DNA of 64,000 nucleotides from Flaccisagitta enflata (Eukaryota > Chaetognatha > Sagittoidea > Aphragmophora): NCBI GenBank assembly GCA_965153355.1, contig OZ231127.1, positions 13,020,001-13,084,000 of the forward strand, given 5' to 3'. The first letter of the stretch is position 1. Every line of letters begins with the position of its first letter. The translations under genes were made by a program, and so were the position numbers. Below, in pieces: positions 1 through 38,664 of the stretch. Below the pieces are notes generated by a model. That model was not told where the DNA came from and made no database searches. It saw nothing but the letters and a program-made list of their open reading frames with translations.

Positions 1-334
1 AAAATATGCAAGATGACACGGCATGCAGCGGGCAGCCAACCATGTGTCAACAGATGTTACTTAACAGTGAAAGTTAGTAATATGCCTTAATGACCAGAGC
101 AAGCAAGAATAAGGACCAAATGTGACCTCCTAGTAGATGCTTTTGGAGTCAGTATGCGCGAAATTGTACAGTGGGGTGTGTGGAATAACAGCCTAAACTG
201 GAGGAAGGTATTTAATTGCCTTAATTTCATTTGCCAAACTTGATATTTGAAATATATATTGTTCAATCAGAGTTCTTCGGTTGTTATGGAAACCAAAATT
301 ATTTTTTTTAACATTTATATGGAAACCAAAATTA

Positions 335-665
335 TTTTTTTTTAACATTTATAACCACTGGAATATCACTATTTTGACAAATATTATCAGGGAACAATGC
401 TCAGAATCAAATTTGCTACAATTTTCCTATAGTATGTTCTGTAAGAATATGGCTCGTTTGGCCGTTGCTAGGGAGCATCATTAAGCGGTTGTTAGGTTTG
501 ATGCCCCCTAGCAACAGCCAAACGAGCAATATTCTTACAGAACATACTGTGGGAAAGTGCCCATAGTCACCATGGATTAGGTATCGCGTTATCTCTTGAT
601 ACATTTTCACTCTCGTTTTCATAATCGCTCTCACAAACGTGGGGTTTATGATGGATTTTTCTCAT

Positions 666-760
<95 letters not shown>

Positions 761-1053
761 CATATGTACATATTTTGTTGGTTTTCATCTTGATGTTTCG
801 TTATACTACTTAAAAAAAAAAAATTTGTTTCCGCTACTGATGGCAATGTCAGGGGCGTTCCCCTTGATATTGCAGACAAGTTCCGACGGACGGACCGTTT
901 ACTATGCCAATGAGTCGTTAGGGTATAACCGTTGACTCAATTTCTTTTGTCTTTTTGACATTCCTTTGCAGAAGTTTAGCAAATTTAATTCTGAGCAATG
1001 TTCCCTAATAATATTTGTCAAAATATTAATATTCTAGTAATTATAAATGTTTG
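335..1053. repeat. Foldback repeat with (TC)n core
   Basis: Arms 335-415 and 972-1053 are inverted copies (shared core TTTTGACAAATATTAT). A second inverted pair (432-475 / 508-550, TGTTCTGTAAGAATAT) lies within. A (TC)n microsatellite occupies 670-757. Confidence 0.5.
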
Positions 1054-1220
1054 AAAAAAAAGCTTCAAAATTACAGTCCCCAACTGGGGACTAATTTTTG
1101 AAGCTTTTTCGTCGCGTAAACGAGACTCGAGAAGATACATAACAGAAAAAAAAATTTCAAAAAAGATTTAAAAAAAAAAAAAAAAAAAAAAATTAAAAAA
1201 AAAAAAAAATTTAAAAAAAC

Positions 1221-1258
<38 letters not shown>

Positions 1259-1267
1259 AATTAAAGC

Positions 1268-1795
1268 AAGTCCATGATGGCACATCTTGAAGTCCATGAT
1301 GGCATACCTTGAAATCCATGATGGCATACCTTGAAGTCCATGATGGCATACCTTGAGGTCCATGATGGCATACCTTCAAGTCCATGATGGCATACCTTCA
1401 AGTCCATGATGGCATACCCTGAAGTCCATGATGGCATACCTTCAAGTCCATGATGGCATACCTTCAAGTCCATGATGGCATACCTTCAAGTCCATGATGG
1501 CATACCTTCAAGTCCATGATGGCATACCTTCAAGTCCATGATGGCATACCTTCAAGTCCATGATGGCATACCTTCAAGTCCATGATGGCATACCTTCAAG
1601 TCCATGATGGCATACCTTCAAGTCCATGATGGCATACCTTCAAGTCCATGATGGCATACCTTCAAGTCCATGATGGCATACCTTCAAGTCCATGATGGCA
1701 TACCTTCAAGTCCATGATGGCATACCTTCAAGTCCATGATGGCATACCTTGAAGTCCATGATGGCATACCTTGAAGTCCATGATGGCAAACCTAC
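1268..1795 (+). repeat. 22-bp minisatellite array A1
   Basis: About 24 copies of a 22-bp unit with core TCCATGATGGCATACCTT. It forms the tandem core of element H1. Long frames on the minus strand follow from a stop-free unit and are not genes. Confidence 0.95.
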
Positions 1796-2046
1796 AGAAA
1801 TTCAGAATGTAATGAATGAGCAGGTAAAAAGTTTCTCCAACTCAAATCCTCTATATAAATCGCTTAAGTCCTAGTAACATATTACTATGTATACAAATAA
1901 GCTAATATCTCATACACCAGACCTCAGATTTAATTCGAATTTCGCAGGGCAATTTAGTACCCTTTAATTGTGTAACAAATTTAAAAAAAATTCACATGGT
2001 TTTACTACCCTTTACCTATGTAAATTGCCTAAGTCCTAGTAACATA

Positions 2047-2784
2047 CAGTATGTTTTTTCTGAACTGATACGAAAGAAAATCTCATTACTCTGCAATGGA
2101 ACAAGATATTCAAAATCCGAAAAAAGCGCTAAATAGAGCTTGGTCTGCAGATTTTTGGTCATGAATTGAATAATGCATAACTTTCAGAAAATAGGCCCCC
2201 ATTCTATGTAAATCAAAACTTCGATTTCTCAGATGGCATGAATTCTTAAAAAGCATCTCTTAAGTATATCATTTCGAATTCATGCTGGCTCTCTATAGAT
2301 CAAGTCAAAACTCTAGAAATGGTCTTACATAAAGGAAAACTTATCATAGATGCATATTCTGTCTCTTTATTGTGAGGAAATTACCAATTCTAAGTTCAGG
2401 ATCACAAATTAGGCATTTTTTTGTAAAAACATGCAAAAAACCACAATTTTTGAAGTGAAATGTTGATGATAATTGAACAACACATATTTCCCACTCAAAT
2501 TGGAGAAGTAAGTCAGCTTAAATTATGTACTACGGCATCTTGAATCAAGATCAGGATCATAAGCACCAAGCGGTAGTGATTTGATGAGAATTTTGCTTAT
2601 AAATTAGGTATTTTTCCTAAAAAACACTGACTTAACTTGTTATGATATGGTGGAAACACTATTCTATGACAAGCCACATAGAAAGAACATGAAAAATCTG
2701 CAGACCAAGCTCTATTTAGCGTTTTTTTTGGATTTTGCAGAGTAATGAGATTTTCTTTCGTATCAGTTCAGAAAAAACATACTG
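2047..2784. mobile_element. TA-flanked MITE nested in H1
   Basis: Terminal inverted repeats of about 95-115 bp begin CAGTATGTTTTTTCTGAACT, with TA on both sides (2045-2046, 2785-2786). The uninterrupted site (AGTAACATATTACTACATAA) is present in sister H copies, for example near 42,535-42,555. 738 bp, Tc1/mariner-like, no ORF. Confidence 0.75.
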
Positions 2785-2942
2785 TATTACTACATATATA
2801 AGCTAATATCTCATACACCAGACCTCAGATTTAATTTGAATTTTGCAGGGGTTGTTTATTTAGTACCCTTTACTTGTGTACCAAAAAAAAAAAATCACAT
2901 ACTTTTACTCTAGAAATTAGAATTGGTACACAAGCTCCCATT

Positions 2943-3691
2943 CAGCTGAGTTTCCTACGATTCTAAGAAACGTAGGAATCTGGGTTAGAAAGCTTAGGAT
3001 TCTAGGTTTCCTAACCAACTTTACAATGGGAAATTGAGTTTTTCTCATTTTAATCCAGAAAGCGCCACTTCAATTTTCCCAATTTTTTGGGTGATTACTA
3101 ACATCAGGACGGCATCCTGATGCCATAGAATAATAGCGTCGCCACTCTATTCTAAGTTGGTGGAAAAAGTGAAAGAAAAATTTCTACCTAGGTTTCTTAC
3201 GTTTCTAGGTTTTCTAAGAAGATTTTGCATAGGTTTCTAAGAATTCTAGGTTATCCAAGGTTTTCAATGTCAGTGAAAATGAAAATCTTTTCTAACAAAA
3301 AAACGAGTCAACCAATAAGGGGAGCAACAAATGTACGAGGAAGAAGAAATTTTCATTCTTGCTGATATTGTAAATCCTCGGAAACCTAGAATTCTAAGAA
3401 TCATAAGCAACATTTTCCTAGAAAACCTAGAAACGTAAGAAACGTAGGTAGGATTTTTTCATTCACATTTTTAATCTATCTATAGCAGAGTGGCGATGCT
3501 ATTCTTTTATGGCATCAGGATGTCATCCCACTGTTTGTGATCACCCAAGAAATCAGAGAAAATGAAGCAGCGCTTTTTAGGATAAATTGAAAAACCTCAT
3601 TTTCCTATTGTGAAATTGGTTAGGAAACCTAGAAACGTAAGCTTCCTAACCCATATTCCTACGTTTCTCAGAATCGTAGGAAACCCAGCTG
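2943..3691. mobile_element. 749-bp foldback transposon with 5-bp target duplication
   Basis: Nearly the whole element is two inverted arms of about 320 bp beginning CAGCTGRGTTTCCTACGATT. Target duplication is CCATT (2938-2942, 3692-3696). Sister copies read through without it (ACAAGCTCCCATTGACATAA, about 21,580; 36,483; 42,937), giving an empty site. Superfamily is not assigned. Confidence 0.75.
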
Positions 3692-3984
3692 CCATTGACA
3701 TAAAAATAACACCGGTAAAGTTTCATAAACTTCTGAGGCCTGGTTCAGAAGATATGAGAGGGTTTGACACAGAGTAACAGAGTACGTATCACTGCTACTT
3801 CATAGTCACCGACGAAAACTGTTCGTCGGGGACAATAATTTTGGTTTCTATAGCAACCGAAAAACTCAGGGACAAAAGCATAGATTAAATAATTTATAAT
3901 TCAAATATCAAATTTGTAAAATGAAATTAAGACACGTAAATACCTTCCTCCAGTTTAGACTGTTATTCAACGAACCCCACTGTA

Positions 3985-4716
3985 TGTAAGCGAATTAATT
4001 CTATTGTTTATCCGCCATAGCAACTCGCTCGACGAAACAACATTTAAATTTACCTATGCGTTAATGATGTACTTATAACACGCAACAGCGCAATGATAAG
4101 ATGCCATTTCCATGTGGATTCAAACTACAGTGCGAATCAATCACAAATTTTTTATCACAATATTCGATTCACTGACAGATCAGCACAGTCCATGTATCAT
4201 TGTCTTACGGAGTGTCTGTTAAGTTTTGAGCCTTATATGGACTCATGACGACGACCGAGCTTTGAGTCATCCAAACGCCATCAGGTTGGATCCCAATCCG
4301 CAATTGCAAGCCCCATCGTTGACCTAAGACAACGAACCGGGCATCAAGCGAGCCAGAGTCTTCATTTATAAGCCACTTGCTCAATAATCATCGATAGTTT
4401 CCAAAGCCACCGCCTGAGGCGAAATCAGGCGACCCTTGACATGGCATCTTATTAGCTTCTATATCAAAATAACGAAAACAGCTTGAAGATTCTAAACACA
4501 ACGTTAAAAACATTCATTCGAGAGTAAAAATTTTAACGTCTTATGGTGAAGGAAAAAAAAAGCGTGACAAGTTTAATGTTCGTCGAAACTCTCCCAGTAA
4601 ATTGGTCTTTATTATTATTACCTAAACACGCTACCATCATACTACAATTAATTACACGACCGTCATCCTTGATAACAACGCGCACCGCAAATCATGAATT
4701 CCAGACTACATAAAAT
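3985..4716. other. Intergenic, 3' flank of PUM3
   Basis: No gene or recognised repeat seen; presumably includes the PUM3 3' UTR. Confidence 0.4.
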
Positions 4717-7700
4717 TTACAATTTTGTCGTCAAAACTTTCGCTCCGGAAAAGTCGCTCGCTTTCAAAGTAGTTAAAATGGGCGTCAAAGCCTGCTTAAT
4801 CCTGTTCGTTACGGTCTCGTCCTTGTGTTCGGCGAGAGGCAACAGAACGTAACATCCTCGATTACAAGTCGTCCACGAGCGCAAATGATCGTCCGTGACT
4901 CGCTCGAGAAGCCGAGACGCGAAGGAAGAGTTTTGTTGGATGATTTTTTTCACGCAGAGATGACCGCCGGCGTCGGCAACGGGGTGGAACTGTCCTTCAG
5001 CGGCGGCGCTGTCGGCTGAGGCGGCGTCAAACGGCGCCTCCAACAGTTCGATGACGGCGTTGAAAGCTTGCGCAGCTTCGGCCATATCCTTATCTTTCCC
5101 TTCGGCGGCTTCTAAGATGGTGTAAATGGCGACGGCGCCTTGTTTGGTCTTGATCAGCGCGGGCACGTGACCGGCCAAATGGCGCAGCAGATGCGGCAAA
5201 GACGCGGCGCTGAGTTCCCGGCGTCGGATTTCGGGATCTTTCTTGCTGGTGGCGTTGCCGTCGCCGGCTTTTAAAATGGCCAGTAAATCGGGATGAACGT
5301 AACGGGGATCGCGATGATGCGTTAAGTAGAACAGAACCTGAGAAAAGGCAGTAGTCGTCTTTGTCGGTCTTTCTTTTTTTCTTCTTATCTCCTTTTTCTT
5401 TTTTCATTCTTTTTTCCTCTCCTTATTCCTCTTTTCCACTATGTAGTCGTCTTTGTCGGTCTTTCTTTTTTTCTTCTTATCTCCTTTTTCTTTTTTCATT
5501 CTTTTTTCCTCTCCTTATTCCTCTTTTCCACTATTTTCTTTTCTTCCTTTTTTCTTTTTTTCATTTTCTTTTTTTCTTTTTTTTTCCATTTTTCTTTTAC
5601 TCCTCTTTTCTCGATCTTCGACCTTTGCCATCTCAAACTTAATCTAGTGAGCCGCCTACCGTTTTGCCATGCTTAGACTCCATAACGGAAGTGAGTGACT
5701 CGGAGGAGGCCGCCAGTTCTTCAATCAACGCTTTGGACATCATTTTGGTGTCGTCAGTGACGTCGATGGCGCCGAGTAGCACCTGTGAGGCAGAAAACAA
5801 CGCGATCTTAGGTTCACAGAGTCCAACCTTCTCGGAAATGTCATGACATGAATTGGATAACGTTTTTTTTTTCAAACAAACCCAACATAACATATTACAT
5901 GGTAACAACATAACCAACGAATCCTACAATCAACAATTCAACATGACAATAATCAGAAAGCATCATACATCGCATTGGAGGGTGTCTTGTCCGGTGGTTT
6001 CCATATATCCTGACCTGATACCCATGCTCGTCCATGGCTATTTTCACCACGTGGCCCTTGAATGACTTGAGAATCGCTTTTCTATCTTTCGCCGTTCCGT
6101 GCCAAAGTGCCTGCAGGGCGATTTTGGCTCCCTCGTGCGTGTGCAGAATGTGGACGAGAGCGTCGCGCGCGTGCTCGATCACTTCCTGACGAGCTTCCGG
6201 TTTGCCAAACATGCCGGCCAGACGGAGGAACTCTAATGTGGCCTTTTGAACAACGACAGTCGTGAACGATTCCTTCTCAACGTGACTGAGGACTTTCGCC
6301 TGCGGAAAAGGGATGAGGATTAGGGAGGTGGATAGTAAGGGATAACCGATTGATTGACCGTCGATGGTAATGAACATTCCAGAGACTTTGAGATACAACT
6401 AAATGAATGAACAAACACGAATAAACAATAATAAACGAACAAATGAACAAACACATGTACAATTAAATCAACAAATGTACAACTAAATCAACACAGACAA
6501 ATAAACAAACATGCAAACAAAAATTAACAAATATGTATATGAATTGCTTATCGGAGGAGGAAACCAATTTTCACCTTCATGAAATCCAAAATGGAGTTGC
6601 GCGCATCGGGTTTGGCGTTGAACAAATCCTCGAGGTTCTGATGCTCTGCCGTCTTGTGGAAGGCGTAACTGGGTCCGTAAAACTCTTGCACCATCGCCTG
6701 ACGTTGGGACGCGTTGGAAAAGTTGGACACTCCGTACTCCAAAACTTTGGAGCCGTCCGCGTGTTTAGCCTGTGGAATGGAGAAAAAGTTGTTGATGGAT
6801 AGCACCGAGCACTACTGACAAGCGGAGGGGCTGATTTGGCCAAGCTGCCGCGTAACAAGGGATATTCAGCAAAAGCTGCCGGATTTTTCATGTTTGTTGG
6901 CTAGAGACCGTGCATTTATTTATTCTCGCCCCTGATAATCAGAACTCGAAATGCCCAATCCGTAATCCTCATGCTCAGCATCGAAATTTCAGCCACTTTC
7001 AAATCAGATTTGACTGAAACTCAGCATTCAAGCTCAGCCGCTTAGGCGCTTGCGCAAACAACCTATGGTGCTAACTCGGGCTTTTCAAAATTCGCTATTT
7101 AGCCCCTAAAAAATCGCTAAAATTCGCTAGGTTTTTTTCCAAATTCGCTAGAAATTCGCTAGATTTTCCTTTGCTTACCTGATGACCATTAATAAAGATA
7201 AATATCCATATAACAAGAGTAAAATGCTTTTGAACAAGTTAACTGCTACTACATACAGTTGGATAAGATTCAATAACTTCATTTTGAATAACTATTCAGC
7301 ATTCATTGCCAATTAACCAAACAAGGCCGGATACAGACGGCGGATACACGGCTACCAAAGTCGCATGTGGGTGGGGAGGGGCTATATTCAAGGTCAGTAG
7401 ACCATTTGGGCAGGAGCAGTGAGGTCAAAAAATAAAATCATAAAAAAAAATGTGACCGACTGACCAACCGACCGACTAACCAACCGACCAACTGACCAAC
7501 GTATGGACAAAGCGGGTTGTAGAGTCGCGTGCACGCTACTTAAAATGTGAGAAAACAAGGCCGGATACACGGCTACAGAAGTCGCGTGCGGGTGGGCAGA
7601 GGCTGTATTTGAGGTCACTAGACCATATAGGCAGGAGCAGTGAAGTCAGAGTAAAATCATAAAAAAAAGTAAAACGTGACCGACCGACCGACCGACCAAC

Positions 7701-10700
7701 CAACCAACGGACAAAGTGGATTGTAGAGTCGCGTGCACGCGACTAAAAAGGCATTATATGACACAGTGATGTTGTATTGTGTCATTAGCTTTAAAGAATT
7801 CATGGAGTGAATGGCTGTTTTCTTGTTTCATTCAGTAGTCACTCATCGCGTTCATACGATTAATTCAGTAGCTAGATCTCTTGACTCAACCTTAAGTTTC
7901 CATGAGTGTATCTCTTCGCCATTTCATTTCTAAGCGTTCTTTTGATATGAGCTCCCCCTTCATATTCACTGTTTTACCGAGGTCAAGAACCGTGTTGTGT
8001 ATGGGCCTTTTTATTACCGCATAATTAGAAGTCAGAACCGTCAATGATTCCATATTTGTCTTTCTCCCATTTGCTATGAGCAGAAGAGGCTGAGGCCCTT
8101 TAAGTTATCCTTGAGACACAGGTGACATTCTTAAGTCAGTTCTGAAGTTAGAATCAATTGTCGAGACGAGGTCAAGGCCACGCTGATCGAGCGAGCAATG
8201 AGACAATCATGGTGTCCCATTTGCGAAGTCGAATGAAGGCAGATACATACACGGACAAGAGTGAAGATAAGGATCAGGTCCGTATGTGGGTGATTGTCCT
8301 CGTATGGTTAAAGTAATACCACAGAACAAATTTATGTATATGGTGAAAATATTTTCTTTACAGGGAGAAGAAAAACAAAAGGTCTCGAGATGCCCATCAG
8401 GAATCAGCAATTTTTCCAAACAAAGTAGGAGAAAGCCTAAAATTGGATAAGTATTTAGCAAAAATGGATAAAATTAGCTGAAATTCGCTAAAATTCGCTA
8501 GAATTAGCTAGATTAGCTAGGGGTTTTGAAAAAAATCGCCAGATAATTCGCTAGGAGCTAGATGAGAAATTCTTGTCGCTAGGAGATCCCAAAATTCGCC
8601 AGAAATGGCGACGAAATCGCCAGATTAGCAGCAGAGCAAACAACCGCAGCGTGCTTCCGCTGAAAAGCAGTTCAGTTTCCCGACTACTCTTGTGTGCAAC
8701 TAAAGAAGCCATGTGATTACAACAGTCGAGGTTATTTTTCTTAATAAACAGCCCAATGAACAAAACGCAATCGTGTTAGAAAGTCTACTCTTCCTTTATG
8801 GAATTGCCATTTCGCATTGTTATTACGAAATAATCAGGCCTCTCGGTCATGAGAATAAAGAAATATCTGACAAGGAGAAAAAATTAATTCTTGACTTAAA
8901 AACAATGATAGGCGTCTATAAAACTTTTAACTGCAATATGCAAATGAGTATTTCATCCACCGAGACAAGTGGAGCGGCAAACAGTTTTACGGAATCGAAA
9001 ATCTGGCATTCGGCTCTATTCTCCCTTGATTTACCCTTAACCGCCCCCACCCCTGGCCACATCTATAGCACTTTGGCCCTCGCCTGCCGCGCAGCATTGC
9101 TCCCATGTTTCACGGAATCAGCACCTCTGCTGCCAAGTTCACGAGATAACGCAGTGCATTCATGCGCCATCCAAGTATCATCCAAGAGACGGAACAGAAC
9201 TAATTCCGGCCGGGCCGACAAACTTGCGTACTGACGACTACCGACGTCACTAATAACGCCATGGTAACGCCCTAGTGTTGGTAACTTACCAACTCTGGAA
9301 CGTGAGAAGAGAAAGAGGCCATGATGACTTCCCGTTGCTCTTTGGTGCCCCTGTCCATGATACGCTTGATGAAATTCTTCGCGTATTTATTCTTGGCCAT
9401 TTCCACCAGATCACCTGGGTTGCAGAGACAGTAAACATGTTTCATAAAAATATCCAAGTACTGAACTGAGGATAATAGAACTACTATTTTCAATTAAAAC
9501 TTTCTTATACAGTCAAAAAATTTCACCTTTGATCTCGTCGAATATGGCGTCACGTTGCTCGGTGGTAGCGTGCTTGATCAAGCATTGAAGGGCACGTGAA
9601 ATATCGTGCATGAAGCAGAGGGTCTTTACGTTGCCTGGATAAGAAATGATAACTAGGTAAAGTAGAGGGATAGCGCCCCAAGGCAGACCGCAAGGGTTCG
9701 ATGGCGGGGTCATAGTTTCTTGACAGACTTGACCACACTTAATTTGACTTGGCAGACTAGACTCCACTAATATAACGACGCGCCATCGAAGACAAGATCA
9801 AGATCACCTTTGATTTTAGTGCAAAGCGTGTCGCAGAGAGATTTCCTCTTCTCCGAATCCAAGCTGGCGCGACGCATAGACTCCCAGATGATTTTGATCT
9901 CCTTTAACTGAGACCAGTTGTCGCCCATTTTCTGTTGCTGACGGAAAACTTTTCTTTCCTTCTTTTTCATGCCGGCGAGCTTCTGCTTGTTCTCCGTCAA
10001 CGTGTTCTTGCCGTGGAATTTTTGATAGACTTTTTTGCTGAGGCCAGCGGCGGGCTTTTTGGCGGCGGCGGCGGCTTTCTTTTTCATCGCCGGTTTGGCG
10101 ACCGCATCGGTCTCTCCATCGACCACCACCACCTTCTTTTGAGCGCCTGCTTGACCATCGTCTTCATTGGCGTCTCGTTTCCGCTTTTCTCCTTTCTTTT
10201 TCGGCGTTGTGACGCCGGCGGCGGCAGCCGGCGCCGCGGCGTTCTTCTTTACTTTTAAAACGACGTCTTCCGAGGATTGACCAATCTTAGCTCCTGGAGC
10301 GCCGGTTTTCCGTTGATTTCCCGCGACTTTGCCCAACGTTGTACCATCTTTCACTTTCTTTTTCTTGATCTTCTTCACCGGCGCCGCTGCCATTGCTGGC
10401 GGTGTCGTCGCAGCGGCGGCGGCGGCTGCACCGTCGCCGGCGGCGTTCTTCTTTATGACCCTTTTGGTTTTTGGATCGACTTGTCCCAAACCTAAGCAAA
10501 TGTAGTTTAAAATGATCATCGGGAAAAAAGTCTAAAGGGGTTGTCGCATTGGGAAAGTTATCGAGATACTACATAGGGAATATCTCAATTATATCTAGAT
10601 AATACGATCAATGCGACAACCCCTTAAGTCAGTCTTCGACTTTTTGACATATTCGAGAGAAACATGGTTTTCATTTTCTTATGCGGAAGTTGAGGCTCTT

Positions 10701-11962
10701 AAGGGCGATTGGGGCCTCCGATGAAGTTGATAGAGTACGTAAATTTGATAATTCTCTTTCATTTGGCACCAAGCAGAATTCTCTACGACAAATATTTTTC
10801 GCGCTATGATTTTTTTAAGATTTATTTTCAAAAATCGCGAATTGAATTTTTTTCGATTTTTTATGATCTTGAGTAAGATCAAAAAAGGAGTATTTATGTT
10901 TGTTTGAGCATGCAAATATAAGAAAACATGTTTGCGAGCATAGCTGCTCATCTGTGAGGGTGTTTTGGAGGATTCTACCTCATTTAGCTCATTTTCTTTT
11001 TCCTATTTTAAATCTGATAAATGAATAAATATTTTGATACATGTTTAAGAAAGCAGATAAAAAAAAGCATATCTGTGGGCATAACTGCTCATCTGTGACG
11101 TTTTTTTAAGCATTTTAGTTCATTTAGCTCAGTCTTTTTTTTTCCTGGTTTTTAATGGGATAAATAAATGTTTTGATGGGAGCACATAAATACAAGAAAA
11201 CATGTCTGGTTGAGTGATTTTGAGCATTTTAGCTCATCTAGCTTATTTGGCTCAGTCCTATTTTTCTCTGATTTTCAGTGCAATCAATACATACAATTGC
11301 TCTTGATTTGATCTGATAGAAAAAAAAAAATTGCAGTGACTAAAGACAAAAGCTTGGTGAAAAGTGACCAATGTTTATGACTTTTTTCCTCACGGCGACA
11401 GCCGCCATTACTGGTAAAATCAACATGTAGTAATTTTCTGTAGACATTTTCAATGATCGGCCGGCCCAGTATTTCCCTTCTATCAACAAGCACAACATAA
11501 TTAAGGTCTCTCCAAATCACCCATAGGCAAGTTACCTTTCCTGTTCGGAAGCGCCTTCATGAGTTCGCGTTTCTTCTTAATCTTTTCCTTCAATTTGACG
11601 ACTTTTTTGTCCACTTCCACCGGTTCCAAATCCAGCGTCTTTTTCGCCGAGGAGGATAAATCCATCGCCGAATCGTCACCGCCAAACGGGACTCGTTTGA
11701 GATTGGACTTTTTACCGGCCGAGGGGGTGGTGAGCGGCGAATCGGGGAGGCCAGCCTTGGATTCGGCCAAAGACATTTTCCCCTCGAATAACATCACTTT
11801 GGGACTGAACTTTACTTTGGGCTTGGAGTCGTCGTCGAGTTGTAGAGATTTCGCTTTTTGAGTTTTCATTTTCGAGGGAGTTTTATCCTTTTTGTTGGGA
11901 GTTTTCTTTTTCGGTGTTGTCGTTTTTGCGGGTTGCTTCTTTTCCGGAGTGGTCACAGACAT
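4717..11962 (-). CDS. PUM3: PUM3/Puf6-like nucleolar RNA-binding protein, 8 exons
   Basis: Eight exons join in one frame (855 codons plus stop): 11962-11536, 10491-9808, 9634-9527, 9414-9290, 6769-6575, 6299-6015, 5782-5660, 5337-4717. All introns are GT-AG and phases agree. Residues 1 to about 320 are a lysine/alanine-rich disordered tail; then comes a PUM3-like segment (IIWESMRR), Puf-type helical repeats (CFMHDISRALQCLIKHAT; DLVEMAKNKYAKNFIKRIMD; ILHTHEGAKIALQALWHGT, close to the human LWHGTPKDRK segment) and a C-terminal CPL-like region ending AKVLTTKL. Family knowledge: PUM3/Puf6 proteins are nucleolar and act in large-subunit ribosome biogenesis and RNA or DNA binding. The start is the first ATG of the exon carrying the basic tail, after in-frame upstream non-coding sequence. 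The protein is about 200 residues longer than human PUM3, mostly in the basic tail. Confidence 0.9.
5352..5640. repeat. Pyrimidine-rich tract with a 92-bp tandem duplication in PUM3 intron 7
   Basis: A segment starting TAGTCGTCTTTGTCGGTC is repeated at about 5352 and 5444, followed by a CT-rich tract. It lies directly upstream (plus sense) of exon 8 sequence. Confidence 0.7.
6770..9289. other. PUM3 intron 4
   Basis: Contains two family-S elements (7323-7746) and short repeats of AAATTCGCTA (about 7085-7160 and 8480-8610). A 173-codon plus-strand frame at 8713-9234 has no recognised feature and is not called. Confidence 0.6.
7323..7746 (-). mobile_element. Two tandem family-S elements (S1a, S1b)
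   Basis: S1a 7323-7540 and S1b 7558-7746, minus orientation. S1b starts with the perfect palindrome AGTCGCGTGCACGCGACT (7727-7744), has a GTCC/GTCG-type tetranucleotide tract, and its other end carries AGTCGCGTGC at 7580-7589, an exact inverted match to the palindrome arm. The outer end reads GTATCCGGCCTTGT on the minus strand. Confidence 0.65.
10511..11415 (+). repeat. Family-R dispersed repeat, copy 1 (PUM3 intron 1)
   Basis: It is an inverted copy of 48.65-49.48 kb. It carries a terminal hairpin (GTCGAAG/CTTCGAC, here split by a MITE), internal tandem units around GATGAGCAGCTGTGCTCA, and the outer segment GGCGACAGCCGCCATTACTG. It nearly fills the intron. Confidence 0.75.
10536..10624. mobile_element. 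89-bp PIF/Harbinger-like MITE with TAA duplication
   Basis: Terminal inverted repeat AGGGGTTGTCGCATTG at both ends, flanked by TAA (10533-10535, 10625-10627). The inverted sister repeat at 49.46 kb lacks it and has the trinucleotide GAA (TTC on plus, 49459-49461) at that point, a related empty site. A TWA duplication is the PIF/Harbinger hallmark. Confidence 0.8.
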
Positions 11963-12286
11963 GGTTGTTGGTGCTGATGTTGTTGTTGGTCTATAATCAA
12001 GACGAGAGGATCAATTTTTTTCTTTTTTTATGACGAGGTTTTATTGCTATATTATTTTCAGAAGTTTGCAGATAGAGCATTTGAAACTAAAACCAGGAGA
12101 CGATGAACCTGAAGATGAAAACCGGACATAAGAGAAACAACGGATTAAGAATACGAGGCGTTACGAAACTGACCCGGTACAACGGTTTTACACGACACTT
12201 ATCTCACGATTCCAATGAAAAGACTGAGCTGATACGCCAGTTTTACATGATAAAAGTTAATCACATGATTTCAATCTAATCAACAG
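11963..12286. promoter_or_regulatory. Head-to-head interval between PUM3 and the STYXL1-like gene
   Basis: Only 324 bp separate the PUM3 start codon (minus) from the first recognised exon of the phosphatase gene (plus). No conserved coding exon is visible in it. It probably holds the PUM3 promoter and may serve both genes. A missing 5' exon of the phosphatase could also lie elsewhere, so a shared promoter is inference. Confidence 0.4.
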
Positions 12287-38599
<26,313 letters not shown>

Positions 38600-38664
38600 T
38601 ATACTCTAAACGAAACTTGAACCCGTTCTCAAAATATTTGGACGCTCATATGATCGTATACGTA

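Larger units (their letters stand above)
1060..3833 (+). mobile_element. Composite minisatellite element H1 (hairpin - array - hairpin)
   Basis: Starts with hairpin 1060-1106 (AAGCTTCAAAATTACAGTCC and its complement) plus a second small hairpin (GTCGCGT...), then A-rich DNA, a 22-bp minisatellite (about 1268-1795), conserved AT-rich blocks, and an end hairpin 3809-3833 (CGACGAAAACTGTTCGTCG then GGGGAC). The terminal motif GTCGGGGAC complements the 5' GTCCCCAAC with one mismatch. Two later transposons interrupt it. It structurally resembles non-autonomous Helentrons (HINE-like); no helicase is visible. Confidence 0.6.
169..3982. mobile_element. Outermost TA-flanked inverted-repeat element hosting nested insertions
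   Basis: Arms of about 140 bp (169-302 and 3841-3982) are inverted copies. Termini CAGTGGGGT / CCCCACTG are flanked by TA on both sides (167-168, 3983-3984), a Tc1/mariner-like signature. No transposase is visible. The interior holds the composite element at 1060-3833 and a further foldback at 335-1053. Confidence 0.6.

Noticed and set aside
1268-1795. CRISPR-like regular array
   Set aside because: Units are contiguous with no unique spacers; it is a minisatellite in a eukaryotic genome.
8713-9234. 173-codon plus-strand frame in PUM3 intron 4
   Set aside because: No domain, no splice context and ordinary composition; likely chance.
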